NCBI GenBank assembly: GCA_937943575.1 | Contig: CALEAV010000052.1 | Coordinates: 1 to 58,392, forward strand | DNA: 58,392 nt | Direction of reading: 5' to 3' | Source of the DNA: an uncultured bacterium | GTDB taxonomy: Bacteria; Desulfobacterota; Desulfobaccia; Desulfobaccales; 0-14-0-80-60-11 | Shown here: positions 43,521 to 52,177 of the stretch, piece after piece | Numbering within the stretch: position 1 is the first letter of the stretch | Layout: each line of letters opens with the position of its first letter | Position numbers and translations under genes: made by a program | The notes under the pieces: model-generated | Told to the model about the DNA's origin: nothing | What the model saw: the letters and a program-made list of their open reading frames with translations, nothing else | Databases searched by the model: none

Positions 43521-45590
43521 CTACTCTTTTTCTTTGGCCGCCCGGGCCTCGGCGATGATCTTTTCCGCCAGGTGCGGCGGCACCTCCTCGTAGTGGGAGA
43601 GCTCCATCTCGAAGGCCCCCCGGCCGCCGGTCTTGCTGATGAGGTCCGGGGCGTACATGAGCACCTCGGCCATGGGCACGTGGGCGGTGATGACCTGGTT
43701 CTTGCCCTGGGCCTCCACCCCCAGGACCCGGCCCCGGCGGCCGTTCAGGTCGCCGATGATGTCGCCCATGTTCTCCTCGGGCACGGTGACGGTCATCTTC
43801 ATGATGGGCTCCAAAAGCACCGGGTTGGCTTGCTGCACGCCCTTTTTGAAGCCCATGGAGCCGGCGATCTTGAAGGCCATGTCCGAGGAGTCCACTTCGT
43901 GGAAGGAGCCGTCATAGAGAGTGACCTTGACGTCCACCACCGGGAAGCCGGCCAGCACCCCCTCCTGCATGGCCTCCACGATGCCCTTTTCCACCGAGGG
44001 GATGTATTGCTTGGGGATGACGCCGCCCACGATGGCGTCCACGAACTCAAAGCCGCCGCCCCGGGGCAGGGGCTCGATCTCCAGCCAGGTGTCGCCATAT
44101 TGGCCCCGGCCCCCGGACTGGCGCTTGTATTTGCCTTGCACCTTGGTCTTGCCCTTGATGGTCTCCCGGTAGGGCACCTTGGGCAGGGTGAGATTGACCT
44201 CCACCCCGAACTTGCGCTTCATCTTCTCGGCGGTGGCCTCAATGTGCACCGCCCCCATGCCGGAGAGGAGGATCTCCTTGGTCTCCGGGTTGCGGGTGAG
44301 GCGCAGGGAGGGGTCTTCTTCCGTGAGCTTCTGGATGGCGGTGAAGACCTTGTCCTCTTCGCCCTTGACCTTGGGCTCCACCGCCAGGGTGATCATGGCC
44401 CGGGGCGGCTCCAGGACCGGGAGCAGCACCGGCTTGGCCTCGCTGGCCAGGGTGTCGCCGGTGACCGTCTCCTTGAGCTTGGCCACCGCGCCGAAGGCGC
44501 CGGGCCCCAGCTCCGGGACGGGCTTCTGCCCCTTGCCCTCCAGCAGGAAGAGCTGGCCGTAGCGCTCCGCCACCCCCTTATTGACGTTGTAGACGCTGGA
44601 GTCGGAGACCATCTTGCCGGAATAGACGCGAAAGAGGGAGAGCCGCCCGGCATAAGGGTCGGCCACGGTCTTGAAGACCTGAGCCGCCAAAGGCCCGTCG
44701 GGGTCGGCGGCCAGGGCCACCTCCTCCCCGGCGGGGGTTTTGCCTTTGATTTCGCCCCGGTCTTCGGGTGCCGGGAGGAAATGGTTGATGGCCTCCAAAA
44801 GCAGGGCCGGGCCCACGTTGGCCACCGAGGCCCCGAAGAGGACCGGGACGATCCTGCCCATGAGAGTCCCGATCCTGAGACCCCGGAGGACCTCCTCCGG
44901 AGTGAGCTCGCCCGCGTCCAGAAATTTCTCGATGAGCTCGTCGTCGCTTTCGGCGGCGTAGTTCATCAGATCGCCCCGGAGGCTCTCCACCTCCTCTTTG
45001 AGCTCCTCCGGGATGGGGCCGGCCTCCATCTTCCCCGCGCCGGTGAAGGCCTTCATCTGGATGAGGTCCACCACGCCCTTGAAGGCGGCTTCCCGGCCGA
45101 TGGGAAGCTGCACCAGCACGGGGGTGGCCTCCAGGATGTTTTTCACCGCCGTGAGCACCGGGGCATAATCGGCCCGCTCCCGGTCCAGCTTGTTGATGTA
45201 GATGAGGCGGGGCAGGCGGTAGGCATCGGCGGTGGCCCAGACCTTTTCGGTGCCCACTTTCACCCCGTCCACGGCGTCGATGACCACCACGCAGGCGTCG
45301 GCCACATGCAGCACCGCCCGGGTGTCGGCCAGGAAGTTGTCGTCCCCGGGGGTGTCGGCCACAAAGACGGTGTGCTTCTTCCAGGTGTAGTGGTGGAAGG
45401 CCGAGGAGATGGTGATCCTGCGTTTGATCTCCTCCGGCTCGAAGTCCAGGACGGAGGAGCCGTCATCCACTTTGCCCAGACGGGTGGTGGCTCCGGCGGT
45501 GAAGAGCAGGGCTTCGGCCAGGGAGGTTTTGCCGCAACCGCTGTGGCCTACCAGCGCGACATTGCGGATGTGTGCGGTTTTTCCGGACAT
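43521..45590 (-). CDS. Elongation factor G-like translational GTPase (EF-G paralogue)
   Basis: A 689-residue five-domain GTPase. G1 is VGHSGCGKTSL (about residues 14-24) and G4 is YINKLDRE. Switch II reads ADTPGDDNF, so the catalytic His of canonical EF-G/EF-Tu (DTPGH) is Asp here. Domains II-V are complete (domain IV includes YKRQSGGRGQYGDTWLEIEPL; domain V ends with PLAEVLMYAPDL-type sequence). It belongs to the EF-G-like/EF-G2 group, not the str-operon FusA. An AAGGAG site precedes the ATG at 45590. It is monocistronic between a plausible promoter and a terminator. Role is unknown: ribosome recycling, rescue or stress. Confidence 0.9.
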   Translation of the reverse strand: MSGKTAHIRNVALVGHSGCGKTSLAEALLFTAGATTRLGKVDDGSSVLDFEPEEIKRRITISSAFHHYTWKKHTVFVADTPGDDNFLADTRAVLHVADACVVVIDAVDGVKVGTEKVWATADAYRLPRLIYINKLDRERADYAPVLTAVKNILEATPVLVQLPIGREAAFKGVVDLIQMKAFTGAGKMEAGPIPEELKEEVESLRGDLMNYAAESDDELIEKFLDAGELTPEEVLRGLRIGTLMGRIVPVLFGASVANVGPALLLEAINHFLPAPEDRGEIKGKTPAGEEVALAADPDGPLAAQVFKTVADPYAGRLSLFRVYSGKMVSDSSVYNVNKGVAERYGQLFLLEGKGQKPVPELGPGAFGAVAKLKETVTGDTLASEAKPVLLPVLEPPRAMITLAVEPKVKGEEDKVFTAIQKLTEEDPSLRLTRNPETKEILLSGMGAVHIEATAEKMKRKFGVEVNLTLPKVPYRETIKGKTKVQGKYKRQSGGRGQYGDTWLEIEPLPRGGGFEFVDAIVGGVIPKQYIPSVEKGIVEAMQEGVLAGFPVVDVKVTLYDGSFHEVDSSDMAFKIAGSMGFKKGVQQANPVLLEPIMKMTVTVPEENMGDIIGDLNGRRGRVLGVEAQGKNQVITAHVPMAEVLMYAPDLISKTGGRGAFEMELSHYEEVPPHLAEKIIAEARAAKEKE

Positions 45591-45654
45591 CGGGATCTCC
45601 TTCTGCGGCGGTCCTGTTTCACCCCCGCTCACACGCCGGGGGCGAAACTTTATT

Positions 45655-45683
45655 TTCATATCAGATTTCAATGATTTTCACAA
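45655..45683 (-). promoter_or_regulatory. Candidate promoter of the EF-G paralogue
   Basis: On the minus strand TTGTGA (45678-45683), 17-base spacer, TATGAA (45655-45660), in the AT-rich patch 45640-45700. Confidence 0.4.
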
Positions 45684-45834
45684 CCGGATTTTAACCGGGA
45701 CGCTGCCTCCGGGAGGATGGGCTGCGCCTGCCTTCCAGGGAGGCGGGGGCCCAACTTCCCGAAGGACCTGGGCACCAGCCTGGCGGTTTGACAACCGGGG
45801 GGGCCGGGCCCGGGGAATTCTTCCACTCAGGGCG

Positions 45835-45863
45835 TTGACAAGCGCCGCCGGGGTTGGTAGATT
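45835..45863 (+). promoter_or_regulatory. Promoter of tRNA-Pro
   Basis: TTGACA (45835-45840), 17-base spacer, TAGATT (45858-45863); the transcript would start only a few bases before the tRNA. Confidence 0.75.
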
Positions 45864-45872
45864 TCCAGGTGT

Positions 45873-45949
45873 CGGGACGTGGCGCAGCCTGGAAGCGCAC
45901 CTGAATGGGGTTCAGGGGGTCGGAGGTTCAAATCCTCTCGTCCCGACCA
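45873..45949 (+). tRNA. tRNA-Pro (anticodon GGG)
   Basis: 77 bases: acceptor CGGGACG/CGTCCCG, D arm GCGCAGCCTGGAAGCGC, anticodon stem CCTGA/TCAGG enclosing loop ATGGGGT (anticodon GGG), T arm GGAGGTTCAAATCCTC, discriminator A and encoded CCA. Confidence 0.96.
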
Positions 45950-45970
45950 GGAGCTGACGTGATTCCCAGG

Positions 45971-46001
45971 GGCTGACAGACGAAAAGCTGTCAGCCTTTT
46001 T
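45971..46001 (+). terminator. Rho-independent terminator of tRNA-Pro
   Basis: GGCTGACAG (45971-45979) / CTGTCAGCC (45988-45996) with loop ACGAAAAG, followed by five T. Confidence 0.93.
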
Positions 46002-46218
46002 GTTTTGCACGGCAATTTCTCACCTTCACGTGACCTGAGGCCATGGAGAAGGGCGCACAGGCTCCCTGGGGGCCGGGTGCCTGGCGTGCAGGATCGCTGG
46101 GTGTCTATGGCTCCTCCTGCATGAAAAGAGGCACCTTCATATATAATGGGGGGAGGCGACAACCGAATCGGTTCAGTGAAGTGGGAATTGAGAAGGACAC
46201 TGCAAAACAGGTCCCCGT

Positions 46219-48090
46219 ATGGCCAGGATGCGCCCGGAAAGGATCGACGGCCTGGACCGGGTCACCCCGGGGGAGCTGAAGGTTTTCCACTTCCTCCGGG
46301 AAGCGGCGCGGCCGCACCGGGATTTTGTGTGCTGGTACAGGCCCCTTCTGGGCGGCCCCGGGGTGGAGCCGGATTTTGTTCTCTTCGGCCAGCATCTCGG
46401 GCTTTTGGTGCTGGAAGTGAAGAACTGGATCCTCCCCCAGATCGTCGCCGCCGACCAGCACCAATTTGTCCTCCGGGTCAAGGACCGGGAGGAAAGGAAG
46501 ATCAACCCGGACCGGCAGGCCAAAAATTATGTGGACGCCTTGTTGGAAGCCCTCAAGGCGGTTCCGGCCTTCGTGGACCAGCCGCCGCCCCATTGCGGTC
46601 AGCTCAAGATACCGGTGGGGCGGATGGTGGTCTTTCCTTACATTTCCCAGGCAGATTACCTGCAATATGGTTTCAACCGGATCCTTCCCCTGGAACGGGT
46701 GCTTCTGCAGGAGGACCTTGACCCGGCGGGGGAGGTGATGGGGGACCCCTCGGGGCAGGCCTTCCGGGCGCGTCTGGCCCGGGCTTTTCCCTTTCCCTTT
46801 GCCGGCCTCACTCCCAAAGAGCTGGCCAAGCTGGAGGCCCTGCTCTGGCCGGAGGTCAGGCTGGACTTGCCCCTCCGCCAGGGAGCGGACAAAGCCCGCT
46901 TTCAGGCCGAGGTGCGGGCCCTGGACGACCTGCAGGCCCGGGTGGCCCGGCAGTTGGGCTCCGGCCACCGGCTCCTCAAAGGCCCGCCGGGCAGCGGCAA
47001 GACCCTGGTCCTCATTCACCGCTGCTATGTGCTCCGCAAATACCAGCCCCAGCCGCCCCGGATCCTGCTGGTGTGCTACATTATCGCCCTGGCCAGTTAC
47101 CTTAAGAGGCTTTTGCAGGAAAAAGGCCTGGGGATCGGCGAAGGCGGCGTGCACGTCCACCACTTCTATGAGCTCTGCTCCTTCATTTTGCAGAACTCCC
47201 TGGGGGAGCCGGTACAATTCAATGTCCCGGATTCCAGTTATTATGAGACCATCATCACCTACACCCTGGAATCGGTCCAGCAGGGGCTTCACCGGCTGGG
47301 GCAATTCGATGTGATCCTGGTGGACGAGGGCCAGGACTTCAGCAACGAGATGCTGAAAATTCTTTTGGGATTGCTGCACCCCGGCGGAGATCTGGTCATC
47401 GCCCTGGATGCCTACCAGGACCTCTATCGCCGCCAGACCTCCTGGCGCGCCCTGGGCATCCAGGCTCAGGGACGCAGCCTCTATCTCGGCCGGGTCTACC
47501 GGCACACCGCCGAAATCTTTGCCTTCACTCAGTGTTTCCTGGGGATGGCCCGCCCTCAGGAGCCGACTCTGCCCCTGTTTCCGGAGGAGGAGCTTGAGCA
47601 TGGCGAGCCGCCGCAGGTGCGCCGCTTCCCTGATATGGAGAAGCTGGAGGCCTTCCTGGTGACGGATATCCGCCGGCACCTGGACGCCGGGGCCTTTACC
47701 CGCGCGGAGATCGCCATCCTCTATGATGACAAGGTGTATGGGCCGGAGGGCTTTCATTACGGCGGCCGGGAGCTGCCCCGCCGCCTCAAGCAGCGGCTTC
47801 AGGCCGCCGGCATCCCGGTCAAATGGGTCTCCGAGGACCTCCGGGCCAAGGAACTCTTTGACATCACCACCGACCGGGTGTCTCTGGTGAGCATCCACAG
47901 CGCCAAGGGGCTGGATTTTGACCTGGTGTACGTGGTGGGCGCCGATCGCATCCGGGCCACGGACGAAACGCGTCCCTACCTCACCCGGCTCCTGTATGTG
48001 GCTCTCACCCGGGCCAAATACCGGCTGGTTATCCCCTATGTGGAAGAAAATGAGTTCATCCGGAAGATGGCACGGTGTCTGGAAGTGTAA
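46219..48090 (+). CDS. NERD-nuclease domain / superfamily 1 DNA helicase
   Basis: A 623-residue protein. The N-terminal NERD domain (about residues 15-150) has a PD-(D/E)xK-type core with PDFVLFG then LLVLEVKNW, so catalytic Asp, Glu and Lys are present. The UvrD/Rep-like helicase (about 235-620) has Walker [11 protein letters not shown] (about residue 253), Walker [21 protein letters not shown], motif [12 protein letters not shown] and motif [15 protein letters not shown]. The ATG at 46219 has no good ribosome binding site. A lone TATAAT occurs at 46142-46147 without a good -35. Downstream on the same strand lie SbcD-like and SbcC-like genes. DNA cleavage coupled to unwinding, in repair or defence, is inferred. 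Confidence 0.88.
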   Translation: MARMRPERIDGLDRVTPGELKVFHFLREAARPHRDFVCWYRPLLGGPGVEPDFVLFGQHLGLLVLEVKNWILPQIVAADQHQFVLRVKDREERKINPDRQAKNYVDALLEALKAVPAFVDQPPPHCGQLKIPVGRMVVFPYISQADYLQYGFNRILPLERVLLQEDLDPAGEVMGDPSGQAFRARLARAFPFPFAGLTPKELAKLEALLWPEVRLDLPLRQGADKARFQAEVRALDDLQARVARQLGSGHRLLKGPPGSGKTLVLIHRCYVLRKYQPQPPRILLVCYIIALASYLKRLLQEKGLGIGEGGVHVHHFYELCSFILQNSLGEPVQFNVPDSSYYETIITYTLESVQQGLHRLGQFDVILVDEGQDFSNEMLKILLGLLHPGGDLVIALDAYQDLYRRQTSWRALGIQAQGRSLYLGRVYRHTAEIFAFTQCFLGMARPQEPTLPLFPEEELEHGEPPQVRRFPDMEKLEAFLVTDIRRHLDAGAFTRAEIAILYDDKVYGPEGFHYGGRELPRRLKQRLQAAGIPVKWVSEDLRAKELFDITTDRVSLVSIHSAKGLDFDLVYVVGADRIRATDETRPYLTRLLYVALTRAKYRLVIPYVEENEFIRKMARCLEV

Positions 48091-48092
48091 CC

Positions 48093-48174
48093 GTCGGGGG
48101 TGGCCAGGGCGGCACGCCCTTTTCAGCCGAGGCACTCTCGCCTCGGTCCCATGATGATGGGCCACCCCCCGGAC
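48093..48174. ncRNA. Folded intergenic element with a closing stem and internal hairpins
   Basis: Outer arms GTC plus GGGGGTGGCC (48093-48105) pair with GGCCACCCCC plus GAC (48160-48174, two-base bulge). Inside lie AGGGCG/CGCCCT (48106-48120), CCGAGGC/GCCTCGG (48127-48146) and CCCAT/ATGGG (48148-48161, partly competing with the outer stem). It could be a structured RNA, a REP/MITE-like repeat or a site used by the flanking genes. Function unknown. Confidence 0.45.
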
Positions 48175-48212
48175 CATTGTTTTCACCCCAGGATTGAAGG
48201 AGAATCCTCGCC

Positions 48213-49337
48213 ATGCCCCTGCGCCTGCTGCACACCGCCGATCTCCATCTGGGAATGAAGTTCACCGGCAGGTATCCCCCTCAGGTGCAAGAGCGCCTGA
48301 TCAGAGCCCGCCTGGAAACCCTGCACAACCTGGTGGAGGCCGCCAATGCGGCCGAGGCTGCGGTCTTGGTCATTGCCGGCGACCTCTTCCATGACCACCA
48401 CCTGCCGCGGCGGGACATCCGGGCCGCGGCCGAGGCTCTGGGGGACTTTGCCGGCCGGGTGGTGCTCATCCTGCCCGGGAACCACGATTTCCTCCAGGAA
48501 GGGGAATGCCCCCTCTGGGACCGCTTCCTGGAGGCCGCCGATGACCAGGTCCTGCTTCTGAAGGAGGCAAGGCCGTATTCCCTCTTGCAGTGGGACCTCC
48601 CTCTGATGATCTATCCCGGCCCCTGCACTGCCAAGCACTCCCCCACCAATGCCATCGGCTGGATTGAGCCGGGCCCCCGGGATCCGGACTTCTGGCATAT
48701 CGGGGTGGCCCACGGCAGCCTGGAGGGGGTGTCCCCGGATTTTGAGGGCCAATATTACCCCATGACCTGGGCGGAGCTCACCTTGGCCCATCTCGACCTG
48801 TGGCTGCTGGGACACACCCATGTGCGGCTGCCGGAGGGGGATCAGGGGCGGGAGGGCAGGGTATTCGTGGCCGGCACCCCGGAGCCCGACGGCTTCGACT
48901 GCCGCCATCCCGGGAACGCCTGGCTCATCGAGCTTAACGCGGACCGCTCCCTCTCATATCGCGGCCTGGTGACCGGCCGGCACCGCTTTGCGGTTCACGA
49001 AGTCGAGCTTTCCACCGAGGACGACCTGGAGGCTTTCCGGGCCCGTTTCCGCCAATTCGATCCCGAACGGGATCTCATCAGGCTCATCCTCCGGGGCCGT
49101 CTTCCGGGGGAGCTGTTTGCCCAGCGGGGCCAGTGGCTGGAGGAGCTGCAGCAGCAGGTCCTCTATCTGGAAGCCGACTTAAGCCGCCTGTTCCGGCGGA
49201 TCACTGCCGAGGACGTCAACCGGGAGTTCACGGCCGGGTCATTCCCCCACCAGCTTTTGACCCGGTTGGTGCAGGCCGGCGGGGATCCCCGGGTGCTGCA
49301 GCTGGCCTATGATCTCATCCAGGAGGTGAGGTCATGA
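48213..49337 (+). CDS. SbcD/YhaO-like metallophosphoesterase nuclease
   Basis: A 374-residue DNA exonuclease-type metallophosphoesterase. All metal-binding motifs are intact: TADLHLG (about residues 8-14), AGDLFHD, LPGNHDF, VAHGS and GHTHV. The C-terminal part (about 270-374) is helical and would contact the SbcC-like ATPase encoded next. The layout resembles Bacillus YhaO, the partner of YhaN. A GAAGGAGAA site precedes the ATG. Its stop overlaps the next start (ATGA), so the two subunits are coupled. It follows the NERD-helicase gene after 122 bases that hold a folded element. Confidence 0.9.
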   Translation: MPLRLLHTADLHLGMKFTGRYPPQVQERLIRARLETLHNLVEAANAAEAAVLVIAGDLFHDHHLPRRDIRAAAEALGDFAGRVVLILPGNHDFLQEGECPLWDRFLEAADDQVLLLKEARPYSLLQWDLPLMIYPGPCTAKHSPTNAIGWIEPGPRDPDFWHIGVAHGSLEGVSPDFEGQYYPMTWAELTLAHLDLWLLGHTHVRLPEGDQGREGRVFVAGTPEPDGFDCRHPGNAWLIELNADRSLSYRGLVTGRHRFAVHEVELSTEDDLEAFRARFRQFDPERDLIRLILRGRLPGELFAQRGQWLEELQQQVLYLEADLSRLFRRITAEDVNREFTAGSFPHQLLTRLVQAGGDPRVLQLAYDLIQEVRS

Positions 49338-51766
49338 TTCTCCGGGAGCTGAAACTCTGCCCCTTTGCGGGCCTGAGCTGCCAGGAGCTCACCTTTGCCC
49401 CGGGCCTGAACGTCATCCTGGGTCCCAATGAAGCGGGCAAAAGCACCATCGTCAATGCCCTGAAGCTGGCGCTGTTCATGCCCACCCGATATTACAAAAC
49501 CACCTTTGACAAGGAAATCCGCCGTTATCTGCCCCTGAGCGGCGGCGACACCATTCGGGTGGAGCTGCATTTCGTCTGTGAGCCCGCCGACACCCTCTAC
49601 CGTTTATCCAAGTCCTGGGGGGCGCGGGCCGAAAGCCGCCTGATTCTGGCGGACGGTGCTCTTTTGGCGGACCCGCAGGCGGTCCAGGAGAAGATGCGGG
49701 AACTCCTGGTGCTTACCGAAGGCACCTACCACAATGTGCTCTTTGCCTACCAATCCCGCCTGGGCACGACGCTGGAGGCCCTCCGGGAGGAACCGGAGGC
49801 GCGGCACCGGCTGGCGGACCTGCTGCGCCGCAGCATCTATGAGACGGACGGCGTCCCCGTGGACCTTCTCGAACAGCGCCTCAATGAGCGCCTGGATCAG
49901 TACTTCTCCCACTGGGACAGGGATCTGGCCAGACCGGAAGGGGATCGAGGTATTGACAATCCCTGGAAGAAGAAAGTGGGGAAAATCCTGCAAGCCTATT
50001 ACGAGCGGGAGCAATGGCGCCGGAAATTGAGAGAAGCCCAGGACTACGAAAGGGAGTTGGATGCCTTCAATGAGCGTCTCCGCCGCATGGGGGCCGAAGT
50101 GGAGAGCCTCAAGAAATACGTCGACACCCATCAGAAACTGGTGGCCGATGCGCGCCAGCGCCAGCTCCTGACGGCTCAGCTGGAGGCCCATCGCAAAGAT
50201 GAAAAGGAGTTGAAGGAAATCTGTCAGAAATGGCCGGTCCTGGAGAAAGAAATCGAGAACGGCACAACCTTATTGGCACAACGCCAAAAAGAGCAGCAAA
50301 GCCTGGATAAGGAGCTGGAGGAGGCCAAAAAATATGAGGCCTTAAAAGAGGCCCGGGACCGTTTCCAACGGGCGGAGAAGAAGCATCAGGCTGTGAAAGA
50401 GGCCAAGGCCGCTTTGGCGGACCTCAAAGAGGTCACCGCCACGGACCTTACCACCCTGCAGAACCTGAACCTGCGGTTGACCGACTGCCGGGCCCGCCTG
50501 GCTGCAGGGAGACTCCAGCTGCATTTTACTCCCCGGGTGGCCTTGACCCTGGAGGCAGCCAGGGACCTGGAAGAAGCCGCCCCCTACCCCCTCGCGGCCG
50601 GCCAGACCCTGGAGCTGGAGGCCGGCGGCCGGCTCTCTCTGGCCCATCCGGACTGGCAACTGACGGTGCGCTCCGGGGAGGTGGACTTTGAGGAGGTGGC
50701 GCGGGACTATACCCGGGTCCACAAGGAGATGCAGGACCTTCTGAAGCGTCTCCAGGTGAAGAGTCTTGAGGAGGCGCACCAGGCTTACGAAACTTATCGG
50801 GAGCAGCTCAATGTCATCAAGGCCCTGGAAGCCGATCTGGCAGAGATTCTGGGCGACACGTCCTACGAAGAGCTTAGGGCGACCCTCCAGGGGGCTGAGC
50901 CCACTGCCCCGCCCCGTCCCAGCAACGAGGTGGCCCTGCGCCTGGGGGAGGTAAGGACGGCCATCAGCCAGCAGGAGAAGGACCTGACAGAAAAGCGCGA
51001 GCAGCTGAGCAAGTGGCAGGAGGCCCACCACTCCCTGGACCGCTTGCTGGACCGGCAAGTGGACGTCCGCGCCGGGATCAGACGGCTGGAAGGGGAACTC
51101 CAGGCTCTCACCCCCCTGCCTCCCGACATTACAGATGTGGAAGCCTTCATCGCCGGGTTTGAGGAGCAGGAGAGGCAGCTCAAGCTCAAAGAGAGGGAAT
51201 TCCAGGAGCTGCTGCTGCAAAGGGCGGAGTTCCAAACCCAGGCTCCGGGCGAAACCGTTGAGGAGATCCTCCCGCAACTGCAGGAGGCGGAGCGCCTGTT
51301 TGCGGAGGCCCGGCAGGAAGGCGAAGCCCTCCTGGCCATCCGGCAGGCCTTTGACGAGGTCAAGGGGCAGATGGATGGGCAGACCCTGACCCCCTGGCTG
51401 GAGGACCTGCAAAACCTCCTGGGAACCCTCACCGGCGGGCGCTATGTCACCGTGGAATTTCCTGACCAGGGGGAGGAAAGGGCGGTGCGGCAAGATGGCC
51501 TGAAGGTGCCGGCCCTGCTTCTCTCCGGGGGCGCCAAGGTCAGCTTCGGCCTGGCAGTGCGGCTGTCCATGGCAGCCCATTTCCTTCATGGGCTCCAGGG
51601 GTTCCTGGTTCTGGACGATCCCCTGGTGGACCTGGACGATGCCGGCCGACAGCAGGCGGCGGTGCAGGTCCTCCGGGAGTTTGCCCACCAAAAACAGGTC
51701 ATTGTGCTCACCTGCAAACGGAGCCATGCCGACCTGCTGGGCGGACATCGCATTGACCTGGCGTGA
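49334..51766 (+). CDS. SbcC/YhaN-like SMC-type ATPase without zinc hook
   Basis: An 810-residue Rad50/SbcC-type ATPase. Walker A is GPNEAGKSTI (about residues 31-40), a Q-loop-like segment lies near AYQSRLG, the ABC signature is LLSGGAKVSFGLAVR, and Walker B/D-loop is LVLDDPLVDLDDAGRQ. Two long coiled-coil stretches flank a compact beta-rich segment (about residues 395-452, ALTLEAARDL... TLELEAGGRLSLAHPDW). That segment occupies the place where SbcC and Rad50 have a CxxC zinc hook; no CxxC exists. It is coupled to the nuclease gene by ATGA. The pair would process DNA ends or hairpins. A 405-base gap follows with no gene. Confidence 0.9.
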   Translation: MILRELKLCPFAGLSCQELTFAPGLNVILGPNEAGKSTIVNALKLALFMPTRYYKTTFDKEIRRYLPLSGGDTIRVELHFVCEPADTLYRLSKSWGARAESRLILADGALLADPQAVQEKMRELLVLTEGTYHNVLFAYQSRLGTTLEALREEPEARHRLADLLRRSIYETDGVPVDLLEQRLNERLDQYFSHWDRDLARPEGDRGIDNPWKKKVGKILQAYYEREQWRRKLREAQDYERELDAFNERLRRMGAEVESLKKYVDTHQKLVADARQRQLLTAQLEAHRKDEKELKEICQKWPVLEKEIENGTTLLAQRQKEQQSLDKELEEAKKYEALKEARDRFQRAEKKHQAVKEAKAALADLKEVTATDLTTLQNLNLRLTDCRARLAAGRLQLHFTPRVALTLEAARDLEEAAPYPLAAGQTLELEAGGRLSLAHPDWQLTVRSGEVDFEEVARDYTRVHKEMQDLLKRLQVKSLEEAHQAYETYREQLNVIKALEADLAEILGDTSYEELRATLQGAEPTAPPRPSNEVALRLGEVRTAISQQEKDLTEKREQLSKWQEAHHSLDRLLDRQVDVRAGIRRLEGELQALTPLPPDITDVEAFIAGFEEQERQLKLKEREFQELLLQRAEFQTQAPGETVEEILPQLQEAERLFAEARQEGEALLAIRQAFDEVKGQMDGQTLTPWLEDLQNLLGTLTGGRYVTVEFPDQGEERAVRQDGLKVPALLLSGGAKVSFGLAVRLSMAAHFLHGLQGFLVLDDPLVDLDDAGRQQAAVQVLREFAHQKQVIVLTCKRSHADLLGGHRIDLA

Positions 51767-52177
51767 GAGCAAGAAAATCACGGGAGTAGGTCTGCTTAAG
51801 CAAGAAAGGTCGGGGGATACCCCGCAAAGACGAGACAGCTCCGGTGGGATCCTGCCCCTGTTGCCTCAAAACCTCCAAACCTAAGACCGCCCTGCCTGGT
51901 TGGCGGGGCGGTGTGCCTGGCAAAGAGAACCCGATACTTTTTCCTTCAATTGGCTTATAGTTAAATTGTCTGGAATTTTAAGAGGGGGCAGGGGGCATGG
52001 CCTTCTGGCCCTGTATCCGGCTTTCTTCCTCAACCCGTTCACCGGTGGCCGGGGAATTGCGAGGCGGGTCGCAGCCTCTCACTTCCCGGCCTTCCATCCG
52101 AGGGCAGGTGCCTGGCGCCTCATGGGCGCGGGGCCTTTCCGCCGTTTCATGCCGGGGTTCATCCCCAGGAGGTGATC

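Noticed and set aside
43452-45674. 740-residue plus-strand open frame opposite the EF-G paralogue
   Set aside because: Antisense shadow; the minus strand encodes a complete GTPase with a ribosome binding site.
46119-46147. Promoter for the NERD-helicase gene at TATAAT 46142-46147
   Set aside because: The -10 is perfect but no acceptable -35 lies 15-19 bases upstream, so it is mentioned only as a lone hexamer.
45873-52170. Idea that the NERD/SbcCD block is an island bounded by a tRNA-Pro repeat
   Set aside because: By eye I find no second copy of the tRNA-Pro 3' end (GGTTCAAATCCTCTCG...) and no integrase up to 52170. The tRNA neighbourhood alone is weak evidence.
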